From Terfezia claveryi (Eukaryota > Ascomycota > Pezizomycetes > Pezizales > Pezizaceae): 64,000 nucleotides of DNA. Below, in pieces: positions 46,601-58,653 of the stretch. Both the position numbers and the translations under genes were made by a program. The DNA is taken from the NCBI GenBank assembly GCA_015179025.1, contig WHUX01000001.1, positions 1 through 64,000 on the forward strand, given 5' to 3'. The notes under the pieces were generated by a model. The model was not told the DNA's origin. It was given only the letters and a program-made list of their open reading frames with translations, and ran no database searches. Numbering within the stretch: the first letter of the stretch is position 1; each line of letters opens with the position of its first letter.

Positions 46601-48062
46601 AATGTGGGTCAGCTGGAATTTCGCCCCCACTTTGAGCCCGTGATAGTACAGCCCCAATATTATCAAACCAACCGGCATAATGAATCTCAATCAAACCATG
46701 GAACCGGTATCGAGTGCGATTTCAGCTTAGTTTCAAACAGAAATCACTCTATTCCCTGTGCATGCAGCAAAATTCCAGCCTGTCGCTCGGATTCGGTTTG
46801 ACACATGCCTCAGCCACGTTACCGCCTGCAGTGTAGGTAGAGGCAGCATGCTGCCCTGTACCAGTCAACCATGTCACTACTTACTGTTTCCCTGTAAGTG
46901 ATTGTCTGTATCCAGGTTTGTGGGTAGCTGATAGGCTCGCTGCATTAGTCTCATTGTTTAATCAAATATAAAGAGATATATTGTACCAACTCTTATATTA
47001 CGAGTCACAGTCGCTTCGCCGTCATCCACTTCCGAATTCCTCGTGGAGGTACCTGTATTTGCCCAATCAGAATATATTTTTCGTTGGATCGTTTCTACAC
47101 TTTTGCCCTCATATGCATAGAAGACAACCGAAAAGCAATGCCGCTACTAATTCAACGGTGTGAAACAGCAACGCCACAACCCTGCCTATGCATATGCTTT
47201 CACAGTAGTATTTGTCCAGTGAATTCTGGAATCGATTCGTTGCAAATTCCCGCACAACGCAAACGATGGTGAGCCAACCGTGAACCGCGATAAATTGCTG
47301 AAACCTTAAGCACCTGCTATTGAATTTGGAACGTCAAACAGCATCCGTCTACAATGTTGCAATCTCTTTAAACAACTTTGTGAGTGACACGTAGGTGGCA
47401 GCCACATTCAGAAATTGAACTAGTGAGCATTGATGACGTATCTAATTCCGGCTCTATTCCTGATATATTCAGCTTCAGGTATCGTCAACTCTTCCCTCAA
47501 GCGATGTCAACTCACCAATGAGCATTTTGAGTCTCTCCACCAGTAACAATGCAACGTACCCTACCGGTAATATACTGAGGATTCGTACCCGCACTCTATT
47601 CCAAAGCAGCAAGATTGTAAGGATATATACGTGGACGTACTGAAATCATCGAACAAGATGTGGCCTTAAGCTTGGAGTCCGGAAGCTACCGAAAGGATGA
47701 GTTATTGTTAAGTTTCTAAGGGTGCATGCGCAGGTAGGTAAGGCCCGAAACCAGCCTGTTAAGTTAGGTGATCCTGTTCGTGACAACGCATAGGTGCTTA
47801 ATAGGATAGTAAAGACACGTCGAAGCCCTGTAAAAGTGGTGGGATATAGGAACAGGACGAAGCACAACTTGACGGATGCGTTCGCGACCGGGGAAGACAG
47901 AAATCCTGGGGCGAGTCCCAAGGGGGGCCCGAGTGGCCTGGTTGTAGGGGACGCGACCTCAGGCATCAGCTATTAAAGTGGCATATAGCGACTCATATGC
48001 ATGCACCAGCAAAAAGTACTGCTTTAGGACTTATACCTAATACGGCAGTGATCCGGCACTAA
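43619..48062. other. Gene-poor stretch
   Basis: No supportable gene in about 4.4 kb. GACAACCAGACTAAGACTAA near 43936 is an AACCAGACTA-family end. A GC-richer frame at plus 47794-47976 (ending GGPSGLVVGDATSGISY) and its minus shadow have no domain. The rest is composed of short frames on both strands. Confidence 0.5.
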
Positions 48063-48168
48063 TTAAGTAACCAGACTATAATTAAGTAGCTTCCAGGCTA
48101 CCAGATCACATGACTCACTGAATTCCCGCCACTTTCTGTTCATAGTCGAGGTTAGTCTGGCGACTTAA
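48063..48168. repeat. 106 bp MITE-like element, AACCAGACTA family
   Basis: TTAAGTAACCAGACTA at the left and, in reverse complement, TTAAGTCGCCAGACTA at the right (14 of 16 matching) enclose about 75 bp. TTAA at the very ends could be part of the target site. Related ends are listed with the hairpin at 16.8 kb. Confidence 0.65.
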
Positions 48169-48830
48169 GGTATGTACGGAGTACTGGAACAAATATTAAA
48201 TGTGCATTCTTCCATTGATCTCGAACACCTGAATATAGCAACTCTACAGACTGGTTGCACTTCATCGAGATCTCAAGGAACTATAATCCACTCGGGTGGC
48301 CCCTTATATGTAAGTTGCATACTCCGTACGAGTAATATATAGCACGCACGGGCTCGTCATACCGTCCCGAAGGATGTTGCATACGAGTACCGAGTTTTTT
48401 TGGGGGGAATTAAGTGGTTTGAGAAGGAAATTAAAGAGCTATAAAAATATGTACTTTACCATAAAGACAACGCCTCCACAAATCATAGGAAAACATAAAT
48501 ACGGAATAATTTGTAGAGAAATCAAACAAATTGCAAACTTTTAAGGAAGACAATTCATTCACCTTCCACCCCAGGCCCACATCTCCTCACGCACATAGGA
48601 CACGAGGGCCATTAACCGTGAACCATGTCAATACATCATTTATTAGTTTTTCCGGAGCTTTTCATGTATTCAGTAGTTGCCCTTAAGCATACCTACAGGA
48701 GTGACATGGCCGAGGGAACCGGATGTTTCCGGGCAGGCCAAACTCACCGGCACCGGCCAGTGGCTAGTGCACGCTATGCACCAAGCAATGTAGGCTAGCT
48801 TACGAACCATCGGACCCATACTCTACTTCC

Positions 48831-49310
48831 TTGGTAGGATGGGCAGCTAAGATAGGCAATTTAATGGAAGAGGGATGGCGAGTATGCTACACGGACGGCA
48901 CAGGAAGAGCAGGAGACACAGCCGCAGCCTTCTTCTCCAAGGATTGGAGAAACAACCAACGGAGAAACAACCCACCACTGAAAGGACATGAATATCTAGG
49001 ACAGGAGTCTACAGTGGCCGATGCAGAAACGCCTAAGCCATCCTACTAGCTCTTCGACATCACCGAGACAGCACCATGCTGCATACTCTATCAGACTCCA
49101 GTTCAGCGGTGTCGAGCGTAGTCAAGATAGCGGAGGGCGAGGAAGGAAAAAGTGGCATCGAATGCGAAATAGCAGAACTCTTGCTAAAAAGACACCTTAG
49201 CTCACATGGCACCCAGAACTTGCTTTGTCCTGAATCCACCCGGGCTTCGGGGTGGCTCCTCATGGTCCGACCGAATAGGAGTAAGGAATATCAAAGAAAA
49301 ATGCAGGCTA
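48831..49310 (+). pseudogene. LINE RNase H relic with LINE-type 3' end
   Basis: EEGWRVCYTDGTGRAGDTAA carries the first RNase H strand with its Asp, then VADAE. A shift to another frame gives LSDSSSAVSSVVKIAEGEEG, the second Asp region. The 3' part has TCCACCCGGGCTTCGGGGTGGC at 49236-49257, then an A-rich end near 49290-49305 (ATATCAAAGAAAAATGC). Upstream reverse transcriptase is missing and the RNase H His/Asp part is deleted. Confidence 0.75.
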
Positions 49311-49321
49311 GCTATAGCTAA

Positions 49322-49592
49322 CTGAACTACAACGACACAGCGCTTCATCATAACACACAACACTCTAACTACACTAAACACCAGCGAACAGCAGATGGCT
49401 GAGGCACCCCTGAATTTAATTTCAATAAGAACTCTCGTTATCCCAGAATCGCTTGTTTAGAATTCTGTTAGGAGATCAAACAAGGTCAGAAGTTCTTTGC
49501 ATGAAACAGGCCTGTGAATAATTTCCTATTCGCTCCCAAGCCCGCACAAACTAGGAATTAGACCCATTCTGAAATTCTCGGCATTAAGCCTG
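49322..49592. other. Intergenic
   Basis: Nothing recognised between the LINE relic and the hAT-type MITE. Confidence 0.5.
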
Positions 49593-49600
49593 GTCTCAAG

Positions 49601-50121
49601 TAGGCCTGGGCACGAGCCGGCTCGCGAGAATTGCAAGAGTAAATAGATAACTGCGTACGCTACATATCTGTATAGGTCATGAAAAAAATCAAAGACGCAG
49701 AAATATGGAAATAAACAGACGTGGAAATGGACAGAATCAATTTCAACCTTCATCGTCCACCTAAAGTCGGCTGCGAAATCGGACGATACATAGGACTGCA
49801 ATATTGTCGTAACCGAGCAAATGGTAGGTTTCAACCATAGCGAGATACAGCGGTGATTTCATCAATTTGTGCAGTTTCCTCCTCTTGTGTTGGTAGGCGT
49901 GTTTGGTTATGTCGGAAATGGAGCGATTATAGTTGTAAATTTAAAAGGGAGGAAATGAACTCCAGGACTGCCGGAGGAGGTTGTGTTATTGAGAAAGAAA
50001 AAAAAGAGGAAAGGGTGGAACTGCAACGCATTTTGAAGATTTCCACTCACCGGGTACCTTCGGTATTTCGCGGTTACAACGACCTCCGGGCTCGAGCCGG
50101 CTCGGCTCATGCCCAGGCGTA
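49601..50121. mobile_element. 521 bp hAT-type MITE with perfect 8 bp target duplication
   Basis: GTCTCAAG at 49593-49600 and 50122-50129 is an exact 8 bp target duplication. The left end reads TAGGCCTGGGCACGAGCCG and the reverse complement of the right end TACGCCTGGGCATGAGCCG, 17 of 19 matching. The subterminal CGAGCCGGCTCG palindrome is present at both ends. TA-starting ends, CCTGGGCA and an 8 bp duplication are typical of hAT elements. No transposase is encoded; frames on both strands across it are chance. Confidence 0.92.
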
Positions 50122-50595
50122 GTCTCAAGACTTTTGGACATAGAGCACCCAATAGAATCATAATCATATTCAAACTCACAAATATCTGCATGCCGCAGCC
50201 AATGAAAATAGAAGTCTCGGGACGTCTCGAGACATCTTGTCTTGTGCCCAAGCCTACTCGGCATCCCTTCCATACAAACATGAACCTCGGGAGCGAGATT
50301 GAAGCCAACGTTAACCACGTTCCTCTTTATATATGGAGAATCCCAGTCGTAACTTTGTGCACAGTTCATCAACGCAGAAATTTTGAGTGTGAATCTGGTC
50401 ATTCACCAGAGGTTGCATATACTATCCCTATTATAGTCTAGTAAATTTTGTTTCAGGTGCTGTCTGCCTCATTCGGTTATTGTATAATCGTTCATGTCAC
50501 TGAACTAGTGCCTACATAACCGATATTGATGCAACAACTACTTGTGTGTCTAATTTATGTACCTATCTCATTGAAGTGCTTATTGATTCACGAGA

Positions 50596-50720
50596 ATGGC
50601 GCGGCAACAACTGGCCAAGTTGCAGACCTCAATGCGTGAGAGGAAATGTGATGTTAAGCATTTGTTGAATTTGACCACTCAAGTAAGTCCACCCGGGTTT
50701 CCGGGTGGCTCCTCTTGGCC
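50596..50720 (+). repeat. Solo LINE-type 3' motif
   Basis: AGTCCACCCGGGTTTCCGGG followed by TGGCTCCTCTTGG (50686-50719) is the cleanest copy of the motif that ends the LINEs at 20.6 and 49.2 kb. Before it stands a short basic frame (50596-50688). A T-run at 50754 follows, not a poly(A). Confidence 0.55.
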
Positions 50721-50798
50721 TCCTTACTGGGATCTAATATATAATTCTAATGGTTTTTTTAGGTACATGCAGCAATGAGCTGACACATACTACTCCCC

Positions 50799-51480
50799 AT
50801 GAGGTTGTATTCTAAACAAAGCATACTACGTTGCCGCTACCAGAATTACAACGAAGAGAAACACTTCATGCTGAAAGTGGGGATGAGATTCCACTACTAC
50901 GCCTTATTTGTCGCTCAGATGGTCAACCTGATGATTCAGAGGAACAAAGACGATGAGTCATCCTTATTAAGTAGTGTTTCCGCTTCCGATGAGAACTTAT
51001 TGAGCTCTCACAATACAGCGCCAGATCAGGAAGAAGCTTTAGAAATTCACCCAAGTGGTTTTCAGTCCCTTGCTTCTGCTCACCTTGATACATCTCCAAG
51101 CTTGAGCGAGTTCAGGGTAATGCCTCTCGAGCTCGTACGAGCATCAAATACAGCGAAACCCATGAGATAGCTGAATTTGAAGTTGGAGAATTCGTTTCAG
51201 TATATATTCCTAGAATTGGTCGCCATGCACAAAGGCAAAGCGGTTGTTTTATAAGATTATTCAAAGCCTCATTCTGAGTGATAACAACTGTTGACTATCC
51301 ATGAACGTCGTCGATCGCTATTTTACAACTACAGCCGCTTCCAAAAAAATTTTACACATCCAGAGTTAGCTCAGTTGACAAATATACAACATAAACCGCT
51401 TGTCATCAAGGGAGGCTACATCACGAAGTACCCTTACGAAGCCATCTGCCAATATACGGCGAAAGCCAATTGTTAAACCC
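50799..51480 (+). pseudogene. Possible integrase C-terminal relic
   Basis: A 123-codon frame (50799-51170) with a Ser/acidic linker is followed in another frame by FEVGEFVSVYIPRIGR (about 51182). That resembles the small C-terminal barrel of gypsy/Gin-type integrases (xDVGDxVxVxIPxxDR). A frame at 51291-51476 continues without recognisable motifs. The D,D-35-E core is not seen. Low confidence on its own; the N-terminal integrase-like fragment 900 bp downstream gives some support. Confidence 0.35.
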
Positions 51481-52072
51481 GTCGCTGTTTTAAACGTATG
51501 CAGTTGAGCCAGAATGCACTACCCGATGTTATCCTACAAATATCCAGTCCGTCCTCCTCCGCCTCTACTTATCAAGAAGACACAGTTCATGTTGCAGGCT
51601 CTTCTGCTTAGTTCGTCCATATATTTTCCACGACTTCACTTCATTGCGTTCCTCACTTCTTTATATCTACTATATATGTTGCGGCATACCCACTATGCCC
51701 CTCGCGGGCAATTAATCTAATTACTGGATTCGGTAAATAAATCTAATGTTGAGATAATAGGTCCGACATATGATATTGACCTGGGGTAGGCAGTCCGTCG
51801 ATGCTAAGCACCGTATTCCTAGTTTAAAAGCCTAGCTGAGAACCGGTATTGTGAGATTTATTCATTCCTTAATATCAATACATTACAACACCTACCCTTA
51901 GTTTTCTACAATTTTATTTACCTTTCTACCTTACTACTCTATCTTACTACTCTACCATTCATTTTCGTTATATCCGCAACTCAAGCATCAGGCAATGCGC
52001 CAGGCCTAGTTGTAGGCTTCTCCCGAGCGCCAGCTAGAGTTACAAATCTCCAACCCATGGAATCTTTTACCA
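51481..52072. other. Intergenic between integrase-like fragments
   Basis: TACTACTCTATCTTACTACTC near 51928 is a short direct repeat. The A/T-rich ending ATACATTACAACACC near 51878 has the look of a retroelement leader, but no partner was found. Confidence 0.3.
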
Positions 52073-52336
52073 GTGGAACACAAGAAGCCTTTCATTAGTA
52101 CCTACGTGATAGGTACTCTACATCGCTTGTGTGATGATACTCGCTATGATCAATATAAAGGATGGATTTTACAGGCTCAAGATTTAGGCAATGGCCCAAA
52201 ACTGAGCAGAAATGAAAAGAAATCTCGCTTTCGAGGTTTGCGGAAGTTTTATTTGGATGAAGATGAAAAACTTTGTTATAGAGATGATACCGGAAGAGAG
52301 CTTCGGGTTCTTCATGACTGGGAACTTTTGGTGTGA
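52073..52336 (+). pseudogene. Integrase N-terminal (zinc-finger-region) relic
   Basis: The frame encodes PKLSRNEKKSRFRGLRKFYL, then LCYRDDTGRELRVLHD. This is the pattern of the region just before the H2C2 zinc finger of KRBA2/Gin-type integrases (SKNEKRxFRRxAKxFxxxDGxLYYRxKxGELRxV). The frame ends before the zinc finger, so it is a fragment. It lies downstream of, not upstream from, the possible C-terminal piece, so the two must come from separate or rearranged copies. Confidence 0.5.
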
Positions 52337-54069
52337 TATCTAATACGCATTGTGCAATTCCTCATGGAGGTCAGGAAAAGTACATCAAATAATATTGGGC
52401 AACAATATTATGGAATAATTGGGCCAAAAGTACGTTGGTTAAGCACTGTAAGGAGATCCCAATCGAAGACGCGGCTGTTACACGTCCCACTAAAAAAATA
52501 TACATATATATAAAATATAAGACACATCCCACAGCTCCCAGGCCAGCTTCTGGCCGATACTTCCTGCGCCGGGATCAATGATAGCCTAGTTCTATATATT
52601 TGATATAGGTGTAGTTAGGTATATTGTTATTAATTCAAGTGCGTTATGTACCAGATCCAGTGATTGAATACATTGCCCGCGAGCGGCCCAGAACATATCT
52701 AGATTTTTACTCTGTTAGGCAATTATGAGCTCCAAGTTCTCCTGGCTGGCCCGGTCCAGCTGCGAGACAATTAGTAGCTCTCGCAAGGGCCCGGCCCATC
52801 CGCCAGCCAGGCCTCTCGCGAATATTTTGTTCTCGCAGGTGGCCCGGAACAGATACACAACGCCAGAAAACTAAGCAGGCCACTGTATGCTAGGTGCTGC
52901 TTTGTACGTACTTACTGGGACAGCATATGAGAAATGAGTTTTTTAAGAAAGAAATTGGGTTTAGGGAGTCTCATTGAGGCGAGGTAAGTGAAATAGTTTT
53001 CGTTGCAGCTCCAGAGATACTAGGTTCCCCAGGCAATGAACCTCTGGAAGCGTGCTTGAAATCCATCCCCATTGCCTATAGGCTGCTCAATACGTGGTTA
53101 ATTTCCCATATTCTTAACGTTGATCTTCATAGAAATGTTTGTTGATCCTTCCGAGTTACATATTTAGTCATTGCGGCACCATAAACATAGTGGTGATGCC
53201 AAACTTGACGTCTCCAGAATATTTGGCGCTATCATAGACCCCGCTGTTGAGGGTAGGATTACAAGTGCAGCAGTACGGTAAGCTTTTCCTCGTGAACATC
53301 TCGTAAATGATCGTCAATATCTTTCCGTTGGATGTAGTAGGGCGGAGACACTAGTTGAGGTCGAGCAGCTTGCTTTGATCCTGGAGCCCTTTGTAAAAGT
53401 GATCTAGAGCTGCCTTTTGTTATTTTTTGGGGGGAGATTAGTGGACAATCCTTTTAACTTGCGAACTGTTTGTACTGATTCGTTGTGGAATTATATTTCG
53501 TCCTTTACGTAGGTAATGTAGCTTTGGGACTGTACCATACCGCTGGGGACTCACTTTGGGAGGACGGCAAGTCCAAAGGAGGTTCCATGCAGCCATAGTG
53601 TTAGATGTTAATACAAGGGTTTGGTTTTTTATTCTGAACCTGAACTAAGAAGTGTAAGTTCTGACTTATGAAAGCTGTTTCCCAAATCTCCAGAAACATC
53701 AAGACCCCAAGTATCCATTCCATACCTTTCAGTGTGTTCTTTGCTCCGCGCTAGTTTCAGGAAAGCAAATCTGCGTCATGTTGTCACCAGTTCCATACCC
53801 TTCCCTGCACAAAGAGGGCCAAACGATGCATATTGGAGAATTTTGTATGTGTTCAGGAGAATGATATTCCATGCATCTTATTTGTCACCTAGTGCATAAT
53901 CTGTCAATTCAATTGATTATTTAGTTAATCACTTCTTTTAACTACTGACGTTACTGTGAAGAAATATTTAGTACTCTTCACTTCAAGGTACTTCAAAAGA
54001 CTTACTCGCCCTCTATATCATTACCTGAGTAGGTACTAGGTACATGCCCAAAATACGCATGCCCAATAA
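52337..54069. other. Intergenic, GC-rich inverted repeats near 52.7 kb
   Basis: 52741-52807 has CTGGCTGGC and GCCAGCCAG at the outside, with TGCGAGA and TCTCGCA inside, around ACAATTAGTAGC. GCGGCCCAGAAC (52694) and GTGGCCCGGAAC (52844) bracket the whole. A MITE is possible but no target duplication was found. The repeat at 53805-53880 is shared with 21.4 kb. No gene. Confidence 0.45.
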
Positions 54070-54860
54070 TGATGCTTTTTCTTTTTTAAAAGTCTACACC
54101 GCGATCGACCTCAGGTCATGACAGGGTCCCCAAGCTTCCCCTATTAAGGCTCGACCTTAGCTTTCGGTACAAGAAGCGAGTCCAGCTCCCGAGCCTCCAA
54201 TTCCCAATCCCCCTAGGTAAGGTTAAGATTAGTTAAAAAATCTCGACCAAATCCACTATGACTTCCTTGTCCCTATCCTTCCTTCCGCAACCACCCATCC
54301 TATCGTCACTTACTCCACCTCCTGCCGATCCACTCTCAGGCAGTATGGGATAAAACGACATGCTTTCCTGTTTCCGGAACCATCTTGCAAAATCTACATG
54401 AAGGCTGGACCATCGGGTCAGGAACACACTTACAGTTTCCCACAGTTTCCCTTTTCCGGGCATAGTTGACCAAAGCTTTCCTGTTCCACTTTAAGGCCCT
54501 TCCCATACCCATTCCGACCATCCTTCTACTCGCCTGCCTCCTCCTATTCCATGGCTGCTTAAACCCCGCCTCCATTATGACTCCCCTTACTTCTGATGTG
54601 GCACCTTGTTTCGCCAGTCTATCAGCTTCCTTATTACCGAATAATCCGACATGGGCCGTCACTCATCCAAACCTTACTGCCTCTTCTCCTACCAGCTCCT
54701 GCCTTCTCCCGATCTCACCAGCTACCAACTCCAAATCTTCGGTCCTCGCATCTAGAGACTTGCATGCATTGACAATAGCCATAATCGCGGCTTCTGAGTC
54801 TGTCATGATGAGAACTTTCTCTTCCTCTCTAGCCGCCTCCAAATAATAATGTTGCTAGTG
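54070..54860 (-). pseudogene. LINE RNase H and tail relic
   Basis: On minus, LIMTDSEAAIMAIVNACKSL, then a TGG-to-TGA type stop, then VTAHVGLFGNKEADRLAKQG: the RNase H core with Asp and the AHVG..GN.EAD motif. The ORF2 C-terminal knuckle follows (CRFCKMVPETGKHVV). The 3' UTR ends in CTTTTAAAAAAGAAAAAGC near 54080, a decayed poly(A). It is 5'-truncated at about 54860. Confidence 0.85.
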
Positions 54861-55510
54861 CTATGGTTATGAAGGCCAATAGTTCGATCTAGAAAATCAA
54901 GGGGTGAAGTAGCCTGACAGCTTAACAAGATAATCGAGTTTAAGGTAGTCTGGAAGCGAACGCAGCTAAAATTAGTGTGGCTGCTACGCGCATGTTGGTG
55001 CATATTGATATGACAACCAGACTATTTGTATGGGCGAAAAGAGTCTGGCGAATTGTTGGTGTACTTCTACTCATTAATAAGGCTACCGGTATCTTGGTGT
55101 TGGGAAGTCCCTAGCCCTAAAACCCCTCTGATATCATTTTGCCGAGACCACGGTCTTTGGACAAAATTAGTTTAGCATCTTTGTTATGCATACAACTTAG
55201 GTAGTTGGCCCGGTCTCTGATCTGCTGACTGCTTCCCGATTTATCCCGCTGGTTGAGGCATGGTACATATGCGAGGTTGAGTGGGGTATCTACATGAAGG
55301 TTGATGGGGTTGGAAATCCTGTTTGATTAACCAGCCGCATACCAAGAAGTATGTAATGCGGAGGAAAGACCATCCCCGAGTACATATATCTGGATGGGGT
55401 GCTCCTATAGAAAGTGCACACAACTCCGATATCCCTCTGTTCCACAATTTCGCATACCTAAGTACAGAAAGTAGCCCATTTCAAAGAGAATTGGACGCCT
55501 TAACTTTGCA
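54861..55510. other. Intergenic with AACCAGACTA-family ends
   Basis: GGTAGTCTGGAAGC (54949) and ACAACCAGACTATT (55015) form an inverted pair about 75 bp apart, probably another small copy of the family. A further AGTCTGGCGAA is at 55042. This is the 5' flank of the beta-mannosidase pseudogene; no TATA box stands out. Confidence 0.45.
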
Positions 55511-58500
55511 ATGTCTAACCACCGTGCTACTAAGAGTGTTCCTTTAACCCGGTTCACTTTTCAGTCTTACCCAGACCCAGGCATCGACGGCCACCTGGTC
55601 CCTACCGAGACCGCCATTCCCACGAATGTGCACCTGGATCAGATAAAAAGTGGGCTTATTTCAGACCCACTCGTTGGAGTGAATGAGAGAGACGTTCAAT
55701 GGGTTCATGACAGGGACTGGAGCTATAAGACGCATTTCGAGGTTGAAGAGAACTGGAGAGATGATGTTTTTGCCGGTAGGCCGGTGATCATGGAGCTTGT
55801 CTGTGAGGGCTTGGACACATTTGGAGTAATAAGGATCAACAGTCAGGAGATAAAAAGGCAAGTATTCATCCAAAATTTCCTCGCTCCTATGACCGCTAGT
55901 TGACGTTGTTGTCTCATTGAAGAACGAACAACATGTTTCTTGCATACGAAATTCCAGCGGTACTCAATTCCGATATGAAGGCCAAAAACGAATTAGAGAT
56001 AGTTTTTGAAAGTCCTATGAGGGCTGGGAATAAAAATTATGGAAGCCAACGGAGGAGAGAGAGTGACATGGAACGGGCATTACTGCCGGAACTTTTTGAG
56101 AAAAGCACAATATCATTTTGTAAGTATCACAGTTCCCAAACTGGAACAAGATTGAGCACTCAGGTAGCTGGAGTCTTCGCTAACAATGTGATTCACTAAG
56201 GGCTGGGATTGGGGTCCATCTCTAGTAACCAGTGGACCATGGAGACCTATTACCATATATATATTACTACACTGCAAGAATACTATCAACAGTCGTTATC
56301 CCACAATTCCGCTCTGGAGATCTCTCCGTGTTAGGAATCTACTTCAAGGTTATTGTACAGTCAATTCCTCAAAGAAGTTGGGCAGACTTCGAGATGAAGG
56401 TGATGTTGACCTCTCCGAAAGGTTTGACCTTTCACACCAAGATATATGCTCCCTCATACGATCCGCCAGAAACTCTCAGCCAGTTTGATGGTTTTTTGAA
56501 CTTGAAAACCCAGAGTTATGGAACCCCAACAGGATACGGCGCCCAGAACTTGTATATGGTGGACTTCAATTTAAGCTTGGGCGATATATTGTTAGACTCT
56601 AAGGGTGATTAAAACGGGGTTCTGTTATGTCGAGCTTGTCCAGGACGACTTGAATAGTTCCCCACTCAACCCAGTATCCGGAGGTCGATCGTTTTATTTC
56701 AAAATCAATCATATCCCTATTTTCATGGGTAGTAGTAAGAATTCCCGCAGACTCCTTTCTCCCCCGCGTCTCCAGGCAGAGGTTGACAAATTTGATGAAA
56801 TCCCTCGCGCATGATATAGGAAACCAGAACATGATTAGAGTATGGGGAGGAGGAATCTACGAACCAGATGATTTTTATGATATTTGTGACGAACTCGGAA
56901 TTTTAGTGTGGCAAGATGTCTGTCTCGCCTGTGGAGACTATCCTGCAAACATTCTTGAATGGGAGAAATCCATTGAGGCTGAGCTTCGCCACCAAATCAC
57001 GGATAGAGGGCTTGTGAATAGGCCTAGTTTGATAATCTGGGCTGGGAACAATGAGGACTACCAGGTCGCCGATGAAGAGCTAAGTTATGACCAAGGGGAA
57101 GATCCCGGAGAGGATGGTGAGAATTGGAAGAAGGGGAGCTTTCCAAGTAGATGGTTGTATGAAAGATCCTTTCCCAGCATTATTGGTGAAGAGTATGGAA
57201 CTGGTTGGGCTGGGGTAGATGGTTTTAACGGACAGGGAAATGAATTGAGTACTGGCATGGGAAGAATTGTCTATTGGCCAGGTAGTCCATGGGGTGGAGA
57301 AGCTAGCACAGATAGAACTATCGGAGATATACATCAATGGAATGGTGAGAAACTTTTAGCTCATACCTTTATGTTGTTAACAGGGAAAATATAAGTATGG
57401 GGAGGAGTCGGGTCTCCTTACGAAAGGTATAATCAGCTTGGTGGCCGCTTTAACTCTGAATTCGGCATGACTTCCTACCGGCATTGTCAACCATCACTCA
57501 ATCATTCTTTCCGAACTCGCCACCCTGATATGGAGTCTGCATCTAAAGATCCAGAATTCCATCCGCAGAGTTTCTCAAGTGAGCATCACCAACGGGCTCA
57601 TTCCTTCGAAAAACGTTTCATGGCACTCTTGGGTGAGAATTTCCGGGTAAGCTTCAACACATACGAAGAATATGTACACCTCAGTCAACTTCTGCAATCG
57701 GAAGCTATGGATTATGCATACCGTGGCTGGAGACGGCTCTGGGGAGGAAATCCAACTACAAAAGAGGAAGGGAGGTTTGGTGGTGGAGCGTTAGTATGGC
57801 AGTTAAATGATGTCTGGCCAGTTACATCCTGGGCATTAGTGGATTATTTCCTCCGGCCGAAACCAGCTTTATACGCGATCGCGAGGGCATTGGAGGAAGT
57901 CGCCGTGGGAATGGAACGGACAACATCGCCTGATCCCAAACCAAATGGCAAAGTAGAGGCCTTGGTGAATAATAAGACGGCCAAGCGAGCAATGACCGAC
58001 GGGAAGTTTGCTATTCATAGTACACCTCATGTCTTCCCTGAGCGGAAAAGCACTGTTGTTGTCTGGGTCGCAAACAAGAAGATCATTGATCTGGACTTCA
58101 ATAAGCTGGGTTGGACTTTGAAGGTCAATTATATTGATATGGATTCTGGCAAACCAGAGACTGTTTTTGAAACCAAGAAAGGTGGCTCTGCATCTATTGC
58201 ATCTAATGGGACTACAGAGATTTGGCAAGGTGATTTCGTTGAGGCCACACCGCGTACTTGTGCGGTACATGTTATGATTGCGGACGTAGGTGGGAATACT
58301 ATCGCTCGCCACACTGATTGGCCACAGCCTTTGAAACATTACGACTTTGCTGCTTCCGATAGGGGGGTTGAAGTAACGACAACTTATGTTGAGGATTTCC
58401 AAGGGAGTCTGATTGGAAGAATCAAAGTGAGAGTCAAGAAACCAGTGAAAGGCTTTTGGATAATGTTGTGGATGGGGTGATATGGGGAAGGGGGAATGGC

Positions 58501-58653
58501 TCTGACATTTGTCCTGGAGATCCGGTCACAATTGAAGCGAAACTAGATGATAAGAACTTGGATGCGGAATCACGGAAGAAAAGTGGGCTGAAGTTAAGGA
58601 GGCGGGCTTTTGGTATTACGGGTTCAACGGCATGGGTAAATAAACGAGTTTAA
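55511..58653 (+). pseudogene. Beta-mannosidase (GH2), recently broken
   Basis: Almost the whole length of a fungal intracellular-type beta-mannosidase can be read, but only by changing frame. N-terminal sugar-binding domain: IPTNVHLDQIKSGLI, DVQWVHDRDWSYKTHF, ELVCEGLDTFGVIRI. After intron 1 (55858-55922, GC-AG) come NNMFLAYEIP and, in a shifted frame, RNFLRKAQYHF. Intron 2 (56120-56200) then leads into GWDWGPSLVTSGPWRPI. The catalytic barrel has MIRVWGGGIYEPDDFYDICD, the acid/base Glu in IIWAGNNEDY (about 57045) and, after intron 3 (57345-57395), the nucleophile Glu in FNSEFGM (about 57460). C-terminal: ALVWQLNDVWPVTSWALVDY to 58653. Breaks of 1-2 nt lie near 56034, 56260, 56605, 56735, 57490-57530 and 58457. 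No signal peptide. Enzymes of this family remove terminal mannose from manno-oligosaccharides; this copy cannot make a full protein. Confidence 0.92.

Noticed and set aside
55511..58653. The beta-mannosidase as a normal multi-intron gene
   Set aside because: Three positions are true introns, but the remaining frame changes are 1-2 nt and lack GT-AG pairs, so introns cannot explain them.
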